Positions 16,265-24,276 are shown, numbered from the stretch's first letter. The stretch: DNA of 25,339 nt from UBA4416 sp043719555 (GCA_043719555.1 JAYSTR010000137.1:1-25339); one strand, 5' to 3'. The notes: generated by a model from the sequence alone, not told the origin. Translations and numbers: made by a program.

Positions 16265-18352
16265 TTAAAGTTTAATTCCAACTATACAAACATCATCAAC
16301 CTGCTCTAAATTACCACGCCAGTTTTCAAACTCTATATTTAAAATTTCTGCTTGCTCATTCATTGGCTTTGCAATATTCTTTAGCAATAATTCATTTAAG
16401 GTTTTGTATTTTAATTTTTTACCTTTTGGCCCACCAAACTGATCCGCATAACCATCGGTATATAAATACAACATATCACCTTCATTAGCGATAACGGTAT
16501 GCGTTGTAAATGAATTCGTCTTTTCTCCCTTACCAACTGGCATTTTATCTTTCTGCAATTCTATAATTTCATTATTCGAAATTAATATAGGCTCATTATT
16601 CGAGGCGGTGTAGGTTATCTTTTTTGTAGTTTTGTCAAGACATAATAAAATACCATCCATACCATCTTTTTGCTGGTCATTACTAATACTATTAATTAAA
16701 CGCTTACGTACATAATTAAAAATCTCTCCTGGCTCTTCTATATCATTTTCCTTAATCGCTTCACTTAAAAAGCCAATATTTAATAAACTCATAAAGGCGC
16801 CAGGAACACCGTGACCTGTACAATCACAAACGGCTAAATAAAATTTATTATTATGTTCTGTAGCCCAATAAAAATCTCCACTAACGATATCTTTAGGTTT
16901 AAATAAAATAAAATTATTCGGTAAAAATTTATTTACAAAATCCTGATGTGCTAATAGTGCGTACTGTATCCGTTTAGCGTAATTAATACTATCAACTATT
17001 TCTTTTTGTTTTTCTTCAATGATGTGATTTTTAACCTCAACTTGTTGTTTTTGAATTGAAATTATACGATTTGCATGGCGTTGATTTTTTAAACCTTTAT
17101 AAATGAAAAAAGCTAAGCCTGCTAATAGTAATAAAGCGGTAATAATAAAATACGTTACAATTTTTTGTTCTTTAATTGTTTCGTTCGATAATTTATTTTG
17201 AGTAGATAGTATTACATTTTGCTGTTCCTTTTTATCAGTTTCATATTTTGTATTCATCTCAACTAATTGATTTGATAATTCTTTAACATAAATAGAATCC
17301 TTTACTTCAGAATATAATTTATAATACTTTATTGCATCAGTTGTATTGCCCTTATTTTCATATGATTTCGCTAAACTTTTATAAGTTGATTCCAATTTCA
17401 TTAAAGCATTTTCTTTCAAATAAATTTTCTCTGCAATTTTAAAATGACCAATTGCTTCGGCAAATTGATATTGATTACCATAAAATTCGCCTATTTGTAA
17501 ATGCGATTGCGCTATACCAAAACTATCCTCTAACAGAATCCTGTTTTTTAAACTCAAATCATAATTAAGTAAGGCGTTTTTCGAATCATTTTTAATAGCA
17601 CATAAATTTCCTAAATTATTATATACCGCTGCGCTACTAAATAAATCATTAGTTTGATTATAAATAACTAATGCTTGTCTGAAATAGTACTCTGCCGATG
17701 AGTAATCTTTAGCCTCATATTTAACATCAGCTATATTTACACATACGTTTGCTTCACACGTTTTATTATTTGTTTTTTTAGCCAACGCTAAAGCTTTAAT
17801 AAAAAAAACAGTTGCCTCTTTGTTTTGTTTTAAATTAAAATACAAGTTTCCAATATTACCTAATACAAGAGCCTGTTTATTTTCATCTTTTAACTCTTCA
17901 AATATTTTGAGTGTTTTAAAATTAATTTCAAGCGACTCTTTTTGTTTATTTTGTCGCATTAATACTGTGGCAATATTTGTATAGATTCCCGCAATTTTTA
18001 TTGGTTGCTTTAACTTTTGTCTAATAACCAAAGCCTTATTATAATGCATTAATGCACTACTAAAATCACCCTTACGATTGTATATACTACCAATATCACT
18101 TTCAGCCTGAGCTACATCTTTTTCGCTATTAATTTTAACAGCAAGCTCCAATTCTTTTTCGGCGTACAATAATGATTGATTGATATCACTCGACATAAAT
18201 TCCCAACTGATATCACCATACAATTTTACCTTTTGAGAATCAACAACTGTTTTATTAAGCACAGAAATTAAACTATCAGTTAATTTATTTTGAGCACTCA
18301 TAACATTGATGAATACAACTAATAATATGTACGATAGTTTAACTGATTTCAT
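16265..18352 (-). CDS. TPR sensor - TM - SpoIIE (PP2C-type) protein phosphatase (first gene of array)
   Basis: 695 residues. Its ATG (18352) follows the paaZ TAG stop with no intervening base, so the array is probably translated from the paaZ transcript. Signal peptide ending SAQ (~21), about seven TPR-like units (~80-350; for example ESDIGSIYNRKGDF, LGNIGNLYFN, YNNLGNLCAI), TM helix (~400-418), coiled coil (~420-465) and SpoIIE domain (~475-695) with Asp 493, 510, 633 and 686-687. The phosphatase domain is a composite: the front half is identical to that of the 12034 product and the last 71 residues are identical to the 14141 product. Known SpoIIE/RsbU-type enzymes reactivate STAS anti-sigma antagonists; no such partner is visible here, so the target is unknown. 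Confidence 0.93.
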   Translation of the reverse strand: MKSVKLSYILLVVFINVMSAQNKLTDSLISVLNKTVVDSQKVKLYGDISWEFMSSDINQSLLYAEKELELAVKINSEKDVAQAESDIGSIYNRKGDFSSALMHYNKALVIRQKLKQPIKIAGIYTNIATVLMRQNKQKESLEINFKTLKIFEELKDENKQALVLGNIGNLYFNLKQNKEATVFFIKALALAKKTNNKTCEANVCVNIADVKYEAKDYSSAEYYFRQALVIYNQTNDLFSSAAVYNNLGNLCAIKNDSKNALLNYDLSLKNRILLEDSFGIAQSHLQIGEFYGNQYQFAEAIGHFKIAEKIYLKENALMKLESTYKSLAKSYENKGNTTDAIKYYKLYSEVKDSIYVKELSNQLVEMNTKYETDKKEQQNVILSTQNKLSNETIKEQKIVTYFIITALLLLAGLAFFIYKGLKNQRHANRIISIQKQQVEVKNHIIEEKQKEIVDSINYAKRIQYALLAHQDFVNKFLPNNFILFKPKDIVSGDFYWATEHNNKFYLAVCDCTGHGVPGAFMSLLNIGFLSEAIKENDIEEPGEIFNYVRKRLINSISNDQQKDGMDGILLCLDKTTKKITYTASNNEPILISNNEIIELQKDKMPVGKGEKTNSFTTHTVIANEGDMLYLYTDGYADQFGGPKGKKLKYKTLNELLLKNIAKPMNEQAEILNIEFENWRGNLEQVDDVCIVGIKL

Positions 18353-20455
18353 CTAGTCTTGATTTTTCAATTTCACCATTGTTAAAATTGTAGCAATACC
18401 AACGGTTTGTCCTGCCTGATCTTGCGCATCGTATTTTGCTAATACATCTTCGGTACTTGCATCATAAATATCTACAACCCATTTTACGATACCAACTTTA
18501 ATTTCTTTTCCGTTGGCTGCTGTTAATGGTTTGTCGTTTGCTAGTTTTTCTTTACAAGTAAACTTCACGCCTATTGTCATTCCCGGATAAATAGGTCTTG
18601 TAAAACGACATTCATCAATACCATAGTTTAATAACACTGGCCCTTTTGGTGGATCAACAAATAAGCCCGCTGCTTTTGATAATATGAAATAGCCATGTGC
18701 AACCGTACGTTTAAATATGGTTCCATCTAACGCTTCGGGCTGTAAATGCGCATAAAATTTATCGCCACTTAAATTAGCAAAGTTTACTATATCTTCTTCA
18801 CTAACAGTATGTGTTGGAGTAATCGTTGTTTCACCAACTTCTAAATCCTCAAAATACTGACGGAACGGATGTACATCTTTAATAATTTGTTTTGCGCCAA
18901 CCTGATAACTATTAAGTATCGAAGTAATCATACTCGGCGAACCTTGTATAGCTGTACGTTGTAAGTAATGAAACACGCCTCGTTTTCCACCCATCTCTTC
19001 TCCCCCACCTGCTCTACCTGGGCCACCATGCACTAACATTGGCATTGGCGAACCATGGCCAGTGCTTTCTTTAGCGCACTCTGCATTCAACACTAAAATA
19101 CGACCATGCATACAAGCCGCACCAATTGTGTATTTACGAGCAATACTTGCATCATTTGTAATAATAGAACTTACCAAAGAACCCATTCCCATTTTAGATA
19201 ACTTAATGGCATCTTCAATAGTTTTGTAAGGCATAATGGTACTTACTGGTCCAAAAGCCTCTACATTATGGCAATCTGTATTGGTAAATGGTTTATCATT
19301 ATAAAAAATAATTGGTGGCATAAAAGCACCTTTGTGTTTATCAGCACCTTTCACTTCAAAGTTTTCGAAGTTGCCAATAATTATTTTTTGAGTTTTAGAC
19401 AATAACTCCACTTTTTCTTTTACTTCAACAAGTTGCGATTGCCCTGCTAATGAGCCCATACGAACACCTTCTACATTCGGGTCGCCAATGACGTTTTGCG
19501 CTAAGCGTTTACCTAAAGCAATTTGCACATCTTCTACCATGTTTTCAGGAACGATGATGCGACGCACAGCTGTACATTTTTGTCCAGCTTTAGTAGTAAT
19601 CTCTCTCGCAATCTCTTTAATAAAAATATCAAACTCGGGCATAGCTGGCGTAACATCTGTACCTAACACACAACAGTTTAAAGAATCTGCTTCCATATTA
19701 AAATGAACGGCTTCTTGTAATAAACGTGGATGCGCTTTCAACATTTTTCCCGTAGAAGCAGAACCTGTAAAGGTTACTATATCTTGGCTTTCGATGTGAT
19801 CTAAAATACCACTTGCGCTACCACAAATTAATTGAATTGCTCCTTCAGGCAAAATTTTAGAGGCAATAATTTCTTTAACAACTGCTTCTGTTAAAAATGA
19901 TGTAAGCGCTGCAGGCTTAACAATTGCTGGTACTCCAGCCAACCAGTTAACTGCCACTTTTTCTAACATTCCCCACACAGGGAAGTTAAAGGCATTGATA
20001 TGAATAGCTACGCCCTCTTTAGGTACACAAATATGATGACCAATAAACGTATTGTTTTTAGAAAGTTTGGCAACATCACCATCATAACAAAATGTTTCGT
20101 TAGGAAAAGACTTACGCAAAGATGCGTAAGCAAATAAATTACCGATACCACCTTCAATATCAACCCAACTATCCACGCGCGTTGCGCCTGTAGCCCAACT
20201 GATTTTATAAAAATCTTCTTTTTTACTTTGCAAATGCATAGCTAATGCTTTTAGCATCATCCCTCTTTCTTGAAAAGTCATCTTGCGAAGCTTTGGCCCA
20301 CCAACCGTGCGCGCATAGTCGCACATCTTTCCAAAATCTAATCCTTTGCTACTAACTGTAGCTACAACATCGCCTGTAATAGCGTTAAATAATTCTTGTC
20401 CGTTATCTGCTCCGGCAACCCATTGACCTAAAGCGTAGTTTTGTAATTTGTTCAT
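18353..20455 (-). CDS. paaZ: PaaZ-type bifunctional enzyme (oxepin-CoA hydrolase / aldehyde dehydrogenase)
   Basis: Ring-cleaving enzyme of aerobic phenylacetyl-CoA catabolism: the MaoC-like part hydrolyses oxepin-CoA and the ALDH part oxidises the resulting semialdehyde with NADP. At 700 residues it is close to E. coli PaaZ (681). The N-terminal ALDH domain (~1-525) has the catalytic pair Glu 255 (in NMEADSLN) and Cys 294 (in GQKCTAVRR). The C-terminal MaoC hydratase domain (~535-695) has the Asp/His dyad in SGDKFYAH (Asp 565, His 570) followed by VAHGYF. Both active sites look intact. No other paa gene (paaABCDE, G, J, K) is in the window, so it is either a separated pathway gene or a related enzyme acting on another CoA thioester. 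The start is MNKLQNYALG at 20455. Confidence 0.94.
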   Translation of the reverse strand: MNKLQNYALGQWVAGADNGQELFNAITGDVVATVSSKGLDFGKMCDYARTVGGPKLRKMTFQERGMMLKALAMHLQSKKEDFYKISWATGATRVDSWVDIEGGIGNLFAYASLRKSFPNETFCYDGDVAKLSKNNTFIGHHICVPKEGVAIHINAFNFPVWGMLEKVAVNWLAGVPAIVKPAALTSFLTEAVVKEIIASKILPEGAIQLICGSASGILDHIESQDIVTFTGSASTGKMLKAHPRLLQEAVHFNMEADSLNCCVLGTDVTPAMPEFDIFIKEIAREITTKAGQKCTAVRRIIVPENMVEDVQIALGKRLAQNVIGDPNVEGVRMGSLAGQSQLVEVKEKVELLSKTQKIIIGNFENFEVKGADKHKGAFMPPIIFYNDKPFTNTDCHNVEAFGPVSTIMPYKTIEDAIKLSKMGMGSLVSSIITNDASIARKYTIGAACMHGRILVLNAECAKESTGHGSPMPMLVHGGPGRAGGGEEMGGKRGVFHYLQRTAIQGSPSMITSILNSYQVGAKQIIKDVHPFRQYFEDLEVGETTITPTHTVSEEDIVNFANLSGDKFYAHLQPEALDGTIFKRTVAHGYFILSKAAGLFVDPPKGPVLLNYGIDECRFTRPIYPGMTIGVKFTCKEKLANDKPLTAANGKEIKVGIVKWVVDIYDASTEDVLAKYDAQDQAGQTVGIATILTMVKLKNQD

Positions 20456-20520
20456 AAAAGTTAAAAAGAGATATAAGCATTAAATATAGAAAAATTGAGG
20501 GAATAAATGGGCTTTTTTTA

Positions 20521-20534
20521 CACTAACGTTGGGC
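20521..20534 (+). repeat. attC-type core motif (GTTGGGC), possible cassette boundary
   Basis: The sequence CACTAAC GTTGGGC contains GTTGGGC, which fits the integron core-site consensus GTTRRRY, directly preceded by TAAC. It lies 116 bases upstream of a second match (20644). The match is short and degenerate motifs arise by chance, so this is weak evidence alone; it is listed because of the matched pair around the next gene. Confidence 0.3.
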
Positions 20535-20643
20535 AGAAAACCAGATTAGATAATTTCTAAAATTGATTATATTTATATGATGCTTATCGTACAATGAACG
20601 CCTATTATGGTTAGATATGTGATAGCGTCATTTAAATAAGTAA

Positions 20644-20652
20644 GTTAGGTGC
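20644..20652 (+). repeat. Left end of a 9-bp inverted pair (GTTAGGTGC) bracketing the GIY-YIG gene
   Basis: GTTAGGTGC, containing GTTAGGT (consensus GTTRRRY of an attC R' box), lies 66 bases before the GIY-YIG start codon. It is the exact reverse complement of GCACCTAAC found just after that gene's stop codon (22096-22104). The order R' - gene in plus orientation - R'' is that of an integron gene cassette. No full folded attC site is evident. Confidence 0.45.
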
Positions 20653-20718
20653 AAGCATACAGACAAAGCCAACACAAACTAGAAATATAACAACATTTAT
20701 ATATTTCATAAAGTTATA

Positions 20719-22089
20719 ATGAACGGAAAAGCCATACATAAATCTAAATGGACATTAGAAATGTGTAGTCATGAGGCTTTAAAATATTCAAACAGAACTG
20801 CGTTTCAGAAAAATTCTCCAGCTTATAAAGTAGCTTATAAATATGGTTGGTTAGATGATATTTGCAGTCATATGGTCAAACCTAAACCTCATAATCATAC
20901 TTGGACTTTTGAAGCTTGCGAAAAGGAAGCTAAAAAATATAATTTAAAAAAAGACTTTCAAAACAACTCAAATACGGCTTATCAAGCTGCTTGGAAAAAT
21001 AAATGGTTGGAAAAAATATCCAGTCATATGGAGGGTAGTAAAAAGCCACATAAATACTGGTCACAAGAAAAATGTGCTATCGAAGCTCTGAAGTATAACC
21101 ATAGAATAGATTTTCATAAAAACAGTTCCGCTGCCTATAGTAAAGCGCACAAGAGTGTATGGTTAGACCAAATATGCGGTCACATGACAGTATTAGGTAG
21201 TGAAAAATTAAGATACGTTTATTCTTTCACTTTTTCTGATGGCAGTATTTATTTTGGATTAACAACTAATTACTATAGAAGATATAATGAACATATACAA
21301 GATCCATTTAGTAAAGTGTATCAATATATACAGATTCTTAATGAAGAACCGGTCTTTAAATTACTAACACCTAATTTGGTAGCAACTGAAATTGCGCAAG
21401 AATTAGAGAAAAAATTAATCAAAGAACATATTGAAAAAGGATTTAATGTATTAAATGCTGACAAAGGTGGTGGAACGGGCGGTTCAATAGTCAAATGGAC
21501 ATTTGAGTTATGTAAAGCCGAAGCCCTTAAATATAAAACAAGAGGCGCTTTCCAAAAATCATTGGCATATTCAAGTGCTCACAAAAACGGTTGGCTTAAT
21601 GAAATTTGCAGACACATAATTGGTCCCAAACAACCTCATGGTCATTGGTCAAAAGACAGATGTATTGAAGAATCAAAAAAGTATAAGACAAAACAAGAAT
21701 TTAGAACAAATTCAAATGCTGCTTATAATAAAGCAGAGAAAATGAAGTGGCTAAAAGAAATAACACAACACATGAATGAACTTAAAAAGCCAAATGGCTT
21801 TTGGTCTTTAGAAAAGTGCATTGATGAAGCAAAAAAAAGTAAATCTTATATAGAATTTCAATCTAATTCCAGTTCTGCCTATGGTGCTTCTTTAAAAAAT
21901 GGTTGGTTAGAAACAATCAAATCAAATTTCAGTGAAATCAAAAAACCAAATGGTTATTGGACATTTGAACTTTGTAAAAATGAGGCGAAAAAGTATAAAA
22001 ATAAACGACAATTTAGTATTGGTGCAAGTGGCGCTCATGACGCCTCATATAAAAACAAATGGTTAGACTTATTCTTTCCTAAAAAATGA
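20719..22089 (+). CDS. GIY-YIG nuclease domain embedded in seven W-x2-E-x-C-type repeats
   Basis: 456 residues, probably a DNA-binding nuclease. Seven repeats of about 42 residues share the pattern W(T/S)xExCxxEAxKY...F...S.AY..A.KN.WL..I..HM. Three (11-52, 62-104, 114-156) precede and four (260-300, 310-352, 362-404, 414-456) follow a GIY-YIG-like domain at 165-255, separated by basic KKPHG/KKPNG-type linkers. The nuclease part shows VYSF (167-170, GIY position), IYFG (177-180, YIG position), Arg 188, His 192, Glu 230 (ELEKKLI) and Asn 246 (NVLN), which are the expected catalytic positions. The repeats look helical and positively charged, as expected for DNA binding, but I cannot assign them to a named family. 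The product lacks a signal peptide. It may be a homing-type or mobile endonuclease, and the flanking inverted 9-mers support a mobile origin. Function is not established. Confidence 0.85.
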   Translation: MNGKAIHKSKWTLEMCSHEALKYSNRTAFQKNSPAYKVAYKYGWLDDICSHMVKPKPHNHTWTFEACEKEAKKYNLKKDFQNNSNTAYQAAWKNKWLEKISSHMEGSKKPHKYWSQEKCAIEALKYNHRIDFHKNSSAAYSKAHKSVWLDQICGHMTVLGSEKLRYVYSFTFSDGSIYFGLTTNYYRRYNEHIQDPFSKVYQYIQILNEEPVFKLLTPNLVATEIAQELEKKLIKEHIEKGFNVLNADKGGGTGGSIVKWTFELCKAEALKYKTRGAFQKSLAYSSAHKNGWLNEICRHIIGPKQPHGHWSKDRCIEESKKYKTKQEFRTNSNAAYNKAEKMKWLKEITQHMNELKKPNGFWSLEKCIDEAKKSKSYIEFQSNSSSAYGASLKNGWLETIKSNFSEIKKPNGYWTFELCKNEAKKYKNKRQFSIGASGAHDASYKNKWLDLFFPKK

Positions 22090-22095
22090 AACGCC

Positions 22096-22104
22096 GCACC
22101 TAAC
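22096..22104 (+). repeat. Right end of the 9-bp inverted pair (GCACCTAAC)
   Basis: GCACCTAAC starts 7 bases after the GIY-YIG stop codon and contains ACCTAAC, matching the attC R'' consensus RYYYAAC. It is the exact inverse of 20644-20652. No matching GTTRRRY occurs in the next ~150 bases, so if this was an attC site its right half has been lost or replaced by the DUF1801 gene. Confidence 0.45.
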
Positions 22105-22133
22105 ACATCATTACTCATAGTCAAAACAAACCA

Positions 22134-22529
22134 ATGAACAAAGAAATTCAAACCTATAACAACTCTCAAACATTAGAAGATAAAGCCATTTGCGATGTAT
22201 TGCATGATGAAATTTGCAATCATTTGCCTAAAGCCAATAATAAAATATGGCACGCGCATCCTGTTTGGTTTTTAGAGGAAAATCCTATTGTTGGCTATGA
22301 TAAATTAAAAGCGGGTGTACGCTTAATGTTTTGGAGCGGCGTAAGTTTTGAAGAAGAACAATTACTGCCAAGTAAAAGTGGAAAGTTTAAAGATGCTTCT
22401 ATTACATATACTTCTGTTGAGCAAATCAACGTAAAAGATTTAAAACGCTGGTTAAAAAAATCTCAAGACATACAATGGGATTATAAAAACATTGTAAAAC
22501 GTAAGGGTGTTTTGGAGAGGTTGAAATAA
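22134..22529 (+). CDS. DUF1801 (YdhG-like) domain protein
   Basis: A 131-residue soluble protein with the DUF1801/YdhG-like fold, a small family of unknown biochemical role sometimes annotated as an iron-chaperone-like (frataxin-related) fold. The recognisable core is residues 30-70: LPKANNKIWHAHPVWFLEEN followed by NPIVGYDKLKAGVRLMFWSG, including the aromatic-rich W-x-HP-x-W segment. The C-terminal part (DIQWDYKNIVKRKG) is basic. No signal peptide. The gene begins 44 bases after the GIY-YIG stop on the same strand, but its functional link to that gene is doubtful. It ends just before a strong hairpin. Confidence 0.8.
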   Translation: MNKEIQTYNNSQTLEDKAICDVLHDEICNHLPKANNKIWHAHPVWFLEENPIVGYDKLKAGVRLMFWSGVSFEEEQLLPSKSGKFKDASITYTSVEQINVKDLKRWLKKSQDIQWDYKNIVKRKGVLERLK

Positions 22530-22546
22530 AAGCAAGGTGATATTTT

Positions 22547-22579
22547 ACACCTGTCAGGTTTTTTAAACCTGACAGGTGT
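22547..22579. terminator. Perfect 15-bp hairpin, probable bidirectional terminator or REP-like palindrome
   Basis: ACACCTGTCAGGTTT (22547-22561) and AAACCTGACAGGTGT (22565-22579) form a perfect 15-bp stem with a 3-base TTT loop. It sits in the 70-base gap between two convergent genes (DUF1801 ending at 22529 and DUF3817 ending at 22600), the expected place for a shared terminator. The stem's own A/T-rich inner end replaces a classic U-tract. I recall similar AACCTGACAGGTT palindromes as repeated intergenic elements in Bacteroidota, so a REP-like origin is possible. Confidence 0.7.
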
Positions 22580-22599
22580 TGTAGAAAAATTGATAAAAA

Positions 22600-22881
22600 T
22601 TAAAGTACCCTCTTCAAGAAAAAAGTCCCAAAAGGCACTAAGGATAACAGAAAAGCATAAACAGCATTTTTAAAGGATAGCTTTACTTTAAAAAACATAA
22701 TTGCTAGCAATACCATAAAAGCCACAAATAAAACACCATGCAATGAGCCAATAGGTCGCACATACTCTGGCGTGTGAAACATGTATTTTAGAGGCATAGC
22801 AATGAACAACAGAATTAAATAACTATAGCCTTCTATTTTGCCGATAATTAAAAACCATTTCGTGATTGTTGTGTTTTCCAT
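22600..22881 (-). CDS. DUF3817 family small membrane protein
   Basis: A 93-residue integral membrane protein with three hydrophobic helices. It carries the family's conserved features: EGYSYLILLFIAMPLKY near residues 17-33, the RPIGSLHGVLFVAF segment (~42-56) and a C-terminal LLSLVPFGTFFL. The full-length match and the conserved EG, MPLKY, G-x-x-HG and PFGTF positions make the DUF3817 assignment (YdzA-like) strong. The biochemical function is unknown. It is convergent with the DUF1801 gene across a hairpin and divergent from the serine hydrolase gene 84 bases away. Confidence 0.88.
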   Translation of the reverse strand: MENTTITKWFLIIGKIEGYSYLILLFIAMPLKYMFHTPEYVRPIGSLHGVLFVAFMVLLAIMFFKVKLSFKNAVYAFLLSLVPFGTFFLKRVL

Positions 22882-22965
22882 ATCTAATAAATATACTGCA
22901 ATTATTTTTAAGATGAATTAAACTTTTGTAAATTTAATAGGTCAAACATATCTAATACAAAGTAT

Positions 22966-24276
22966 ATGAAACAAAAATTTACTCTTTTACTCCTAGTAAC
23001 TCTTTTAAACCAATCTATCAAATCTCAAAGCCTCTATTTTCCTCCAACTACTGGCAACGTGTGGGATTCGATTTTGCCGTCTAATTTAAATTATTGTCAA
23101 GCACGTATAGATTCGCTATACAATTACTTACAAGCAAAAAACACAAAGTCGTTCATCCTATTAAAAGACGGTAAACGTGTTTTAGAAAAATATTTTGGAA
23201 CCTATACTAAAGATTCTACATGGTATTGGGCATCGGCAAGTAAAAGTTTAGCAGGTTTTATTACAGGAGTAGCGCAACAAAAAGGATACATCAATATTAA
23301 TAATCAAGTATCGCAATATTTAGGAACTGGTTGGACAAGCGCGCCCTTAGCAAAAGAAAATTTAATTACGGTTAAGCATTTAATATCTATGACCAGTGGT
23401 TTAAACGATGCTCCAGCTTTACCATGCGATAATGAAGATACCGTAAAAGCCTGTTTAACCTATTTAGCAGACGCAGGAACACGTTGGGCATATCATACAG
23501 GTGCTTACCGAAAAGTTCAAGATGTTGTGAGTAATGCTGTTGGGCAAAATTATAATGTGATTACCAATAATTGGATAGAAAGTAAAACTGGCATGAGTGG
23601 AACATGGTTTCAGCAATTATATTACAGCAAAGCAAGAGACATGGCACGTTTTGGATTGTTAAATTTGAATAAAGGAATTTGGAACACGGACACATTACTT
23701 AAAGACACAGCCTATTTTAGAGCTATGACAAACACATCACAAAGTTTAAATAAAGCTTATGGTTATTTATGGTGGCTTAATGGAAAAATAAGTGGCATGG
23801 CTCCAGGGTTTCAAATTGTGTTTCCAGGACCATTAATGAGTAATGCACCAATAGACATGTATGCCGCTTTAGGAAAAAATGATCAGAAAATTTATGTGGT
23901 ACCAAGCAAAAATATAGTAATAGTTAGGCAAGGTAATACAGCTGGTGGTTTTAGTTTAGCCGCCTCTGCTTTTGATAATGTGTTATGGGATTATATTAAT
24001 AAATTAGATTGCAGTCTTACTTCTGTTATCGAAAACGAAAAGCCAAGAATCGCATTATTTCCTAATCCAGTTTCATCTGTTTTAACAATCAATAATTACA
24101 ATTTCACTATCTCAACAATAAAAATTTATGATATGTACGGCAGCTTGCATTTATCAATTAACAACGAGCAAGCTAATACAACCATTGACCTATCTGGTTT
24201 AAAAAAAGGCATTTATACTTTAGAATTAGAAAGTAACGCCAATTTTTTATTTCGAGAAAAAATCGTGAAAGACTAA
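22966..24276 (+). CDS. Secreted beta-lactamase-fold serine hydrolase with T9SS sorting domain
   Basis: Exported enzyme of the class C beta-lactamase / esterase-like family (PF00144), 436 residues. A signal peptide (MKQKFTLLLLVTLLNQSIKSQ) is followed by the hydrolase domain (~40-345). The catalytic S-x-x-K motif is in WASASKSLAG (Ser 90, Lys 93), Tyr 176 in WAYHTGAY fits the second active-site position (reading Y-H-T rather than Y-x-N), and AALGKNDQKIYVVPSKNIV (300-318) is the usual C-terminal strand region. Residues ~360-436 form a type A T9SS sorting domain (FPNPVSSVLTI ... IKIYDMYG ... LKKGIYTLEL), so the product should cross the outer membrane and be released or anchored. Members act on esters, peptides or beta-lactams; the substrate cannot be told from sequence. 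Confidence 0.92.
   Translation: MKQKFTLLLLVTLLNQSIKSQSLYFPPTTGNVWDSILPSNLNYCQARIDSLYNYLQAKNTKSFILLKDGKRVLEKYFGTYTKDSTWYWASASKSLAGFITGVAQQKGYININNQVSQYLGTGWTSAPLAKENLITVKHLISMTSGLNDAPALPCDNEDTVKACLTYLADAGTRWAYHTGAYRKVQDVVSNAVGQNYNVITNNWIESKTGMSGTWFQQLYYSKARDMARFGLLNLNKGIWNTDTLLKDTAYFRAMTNTSQSLNKAYGYLWWLNGKISGMAPGFQIVFPGPLMSNAPIDMYAALGKNDQKIYVVPSKNIVIVRQGNTAGGFSLAASAFDNVLWDYINKLDCSLTSVIENEKPRIALFPNPVSSVLTINNYNFTISTIKIYDMYGSLHLSINNEQANTTIDLSGLKKGIYTLELESNANFLFREKIVKD

Larger units (their letters stand above)
20456..20718. other. Divergent intergenic region with possible promoter and cassette-like ends
   Basis: A 263-base gap between the divergent paaZ (minus) and GIY-YIG (plus) genes. On the minus strand TATATTTA (20488-20481) is a one-mismatch version of the TAnnTTTG box, about 26 bases before the paaZ ATG, but no convincing TTG element lies upstream of it. 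On the plus strand TATATTTC (20700-20707) is another one-mismatch box 12 bases before the GIY-YIG ATG. It also contains GTTGGGC (20528-20534) and GTTAGGTGC (20644-20652), described separately. I find no open reading frame or RNA gene in it. Confidence 0.45.

Noticed and set aside
20521..20652. A complete attC site between GTTGGGC and GTTAGGTGC
   Set aside because: The 5' heptamer CACTAAC does not fit RYYYAAC and the intervening sequence shows no extended self-complementarity, so I list only the boundary-like motifs.
22882..22965. Promoter for the serine hydrolase from AACTTTTG at 22920-22927
   Set aside because: It misses the TA of the TAnnTTTG box and has no clear TTG partner at the right distance.
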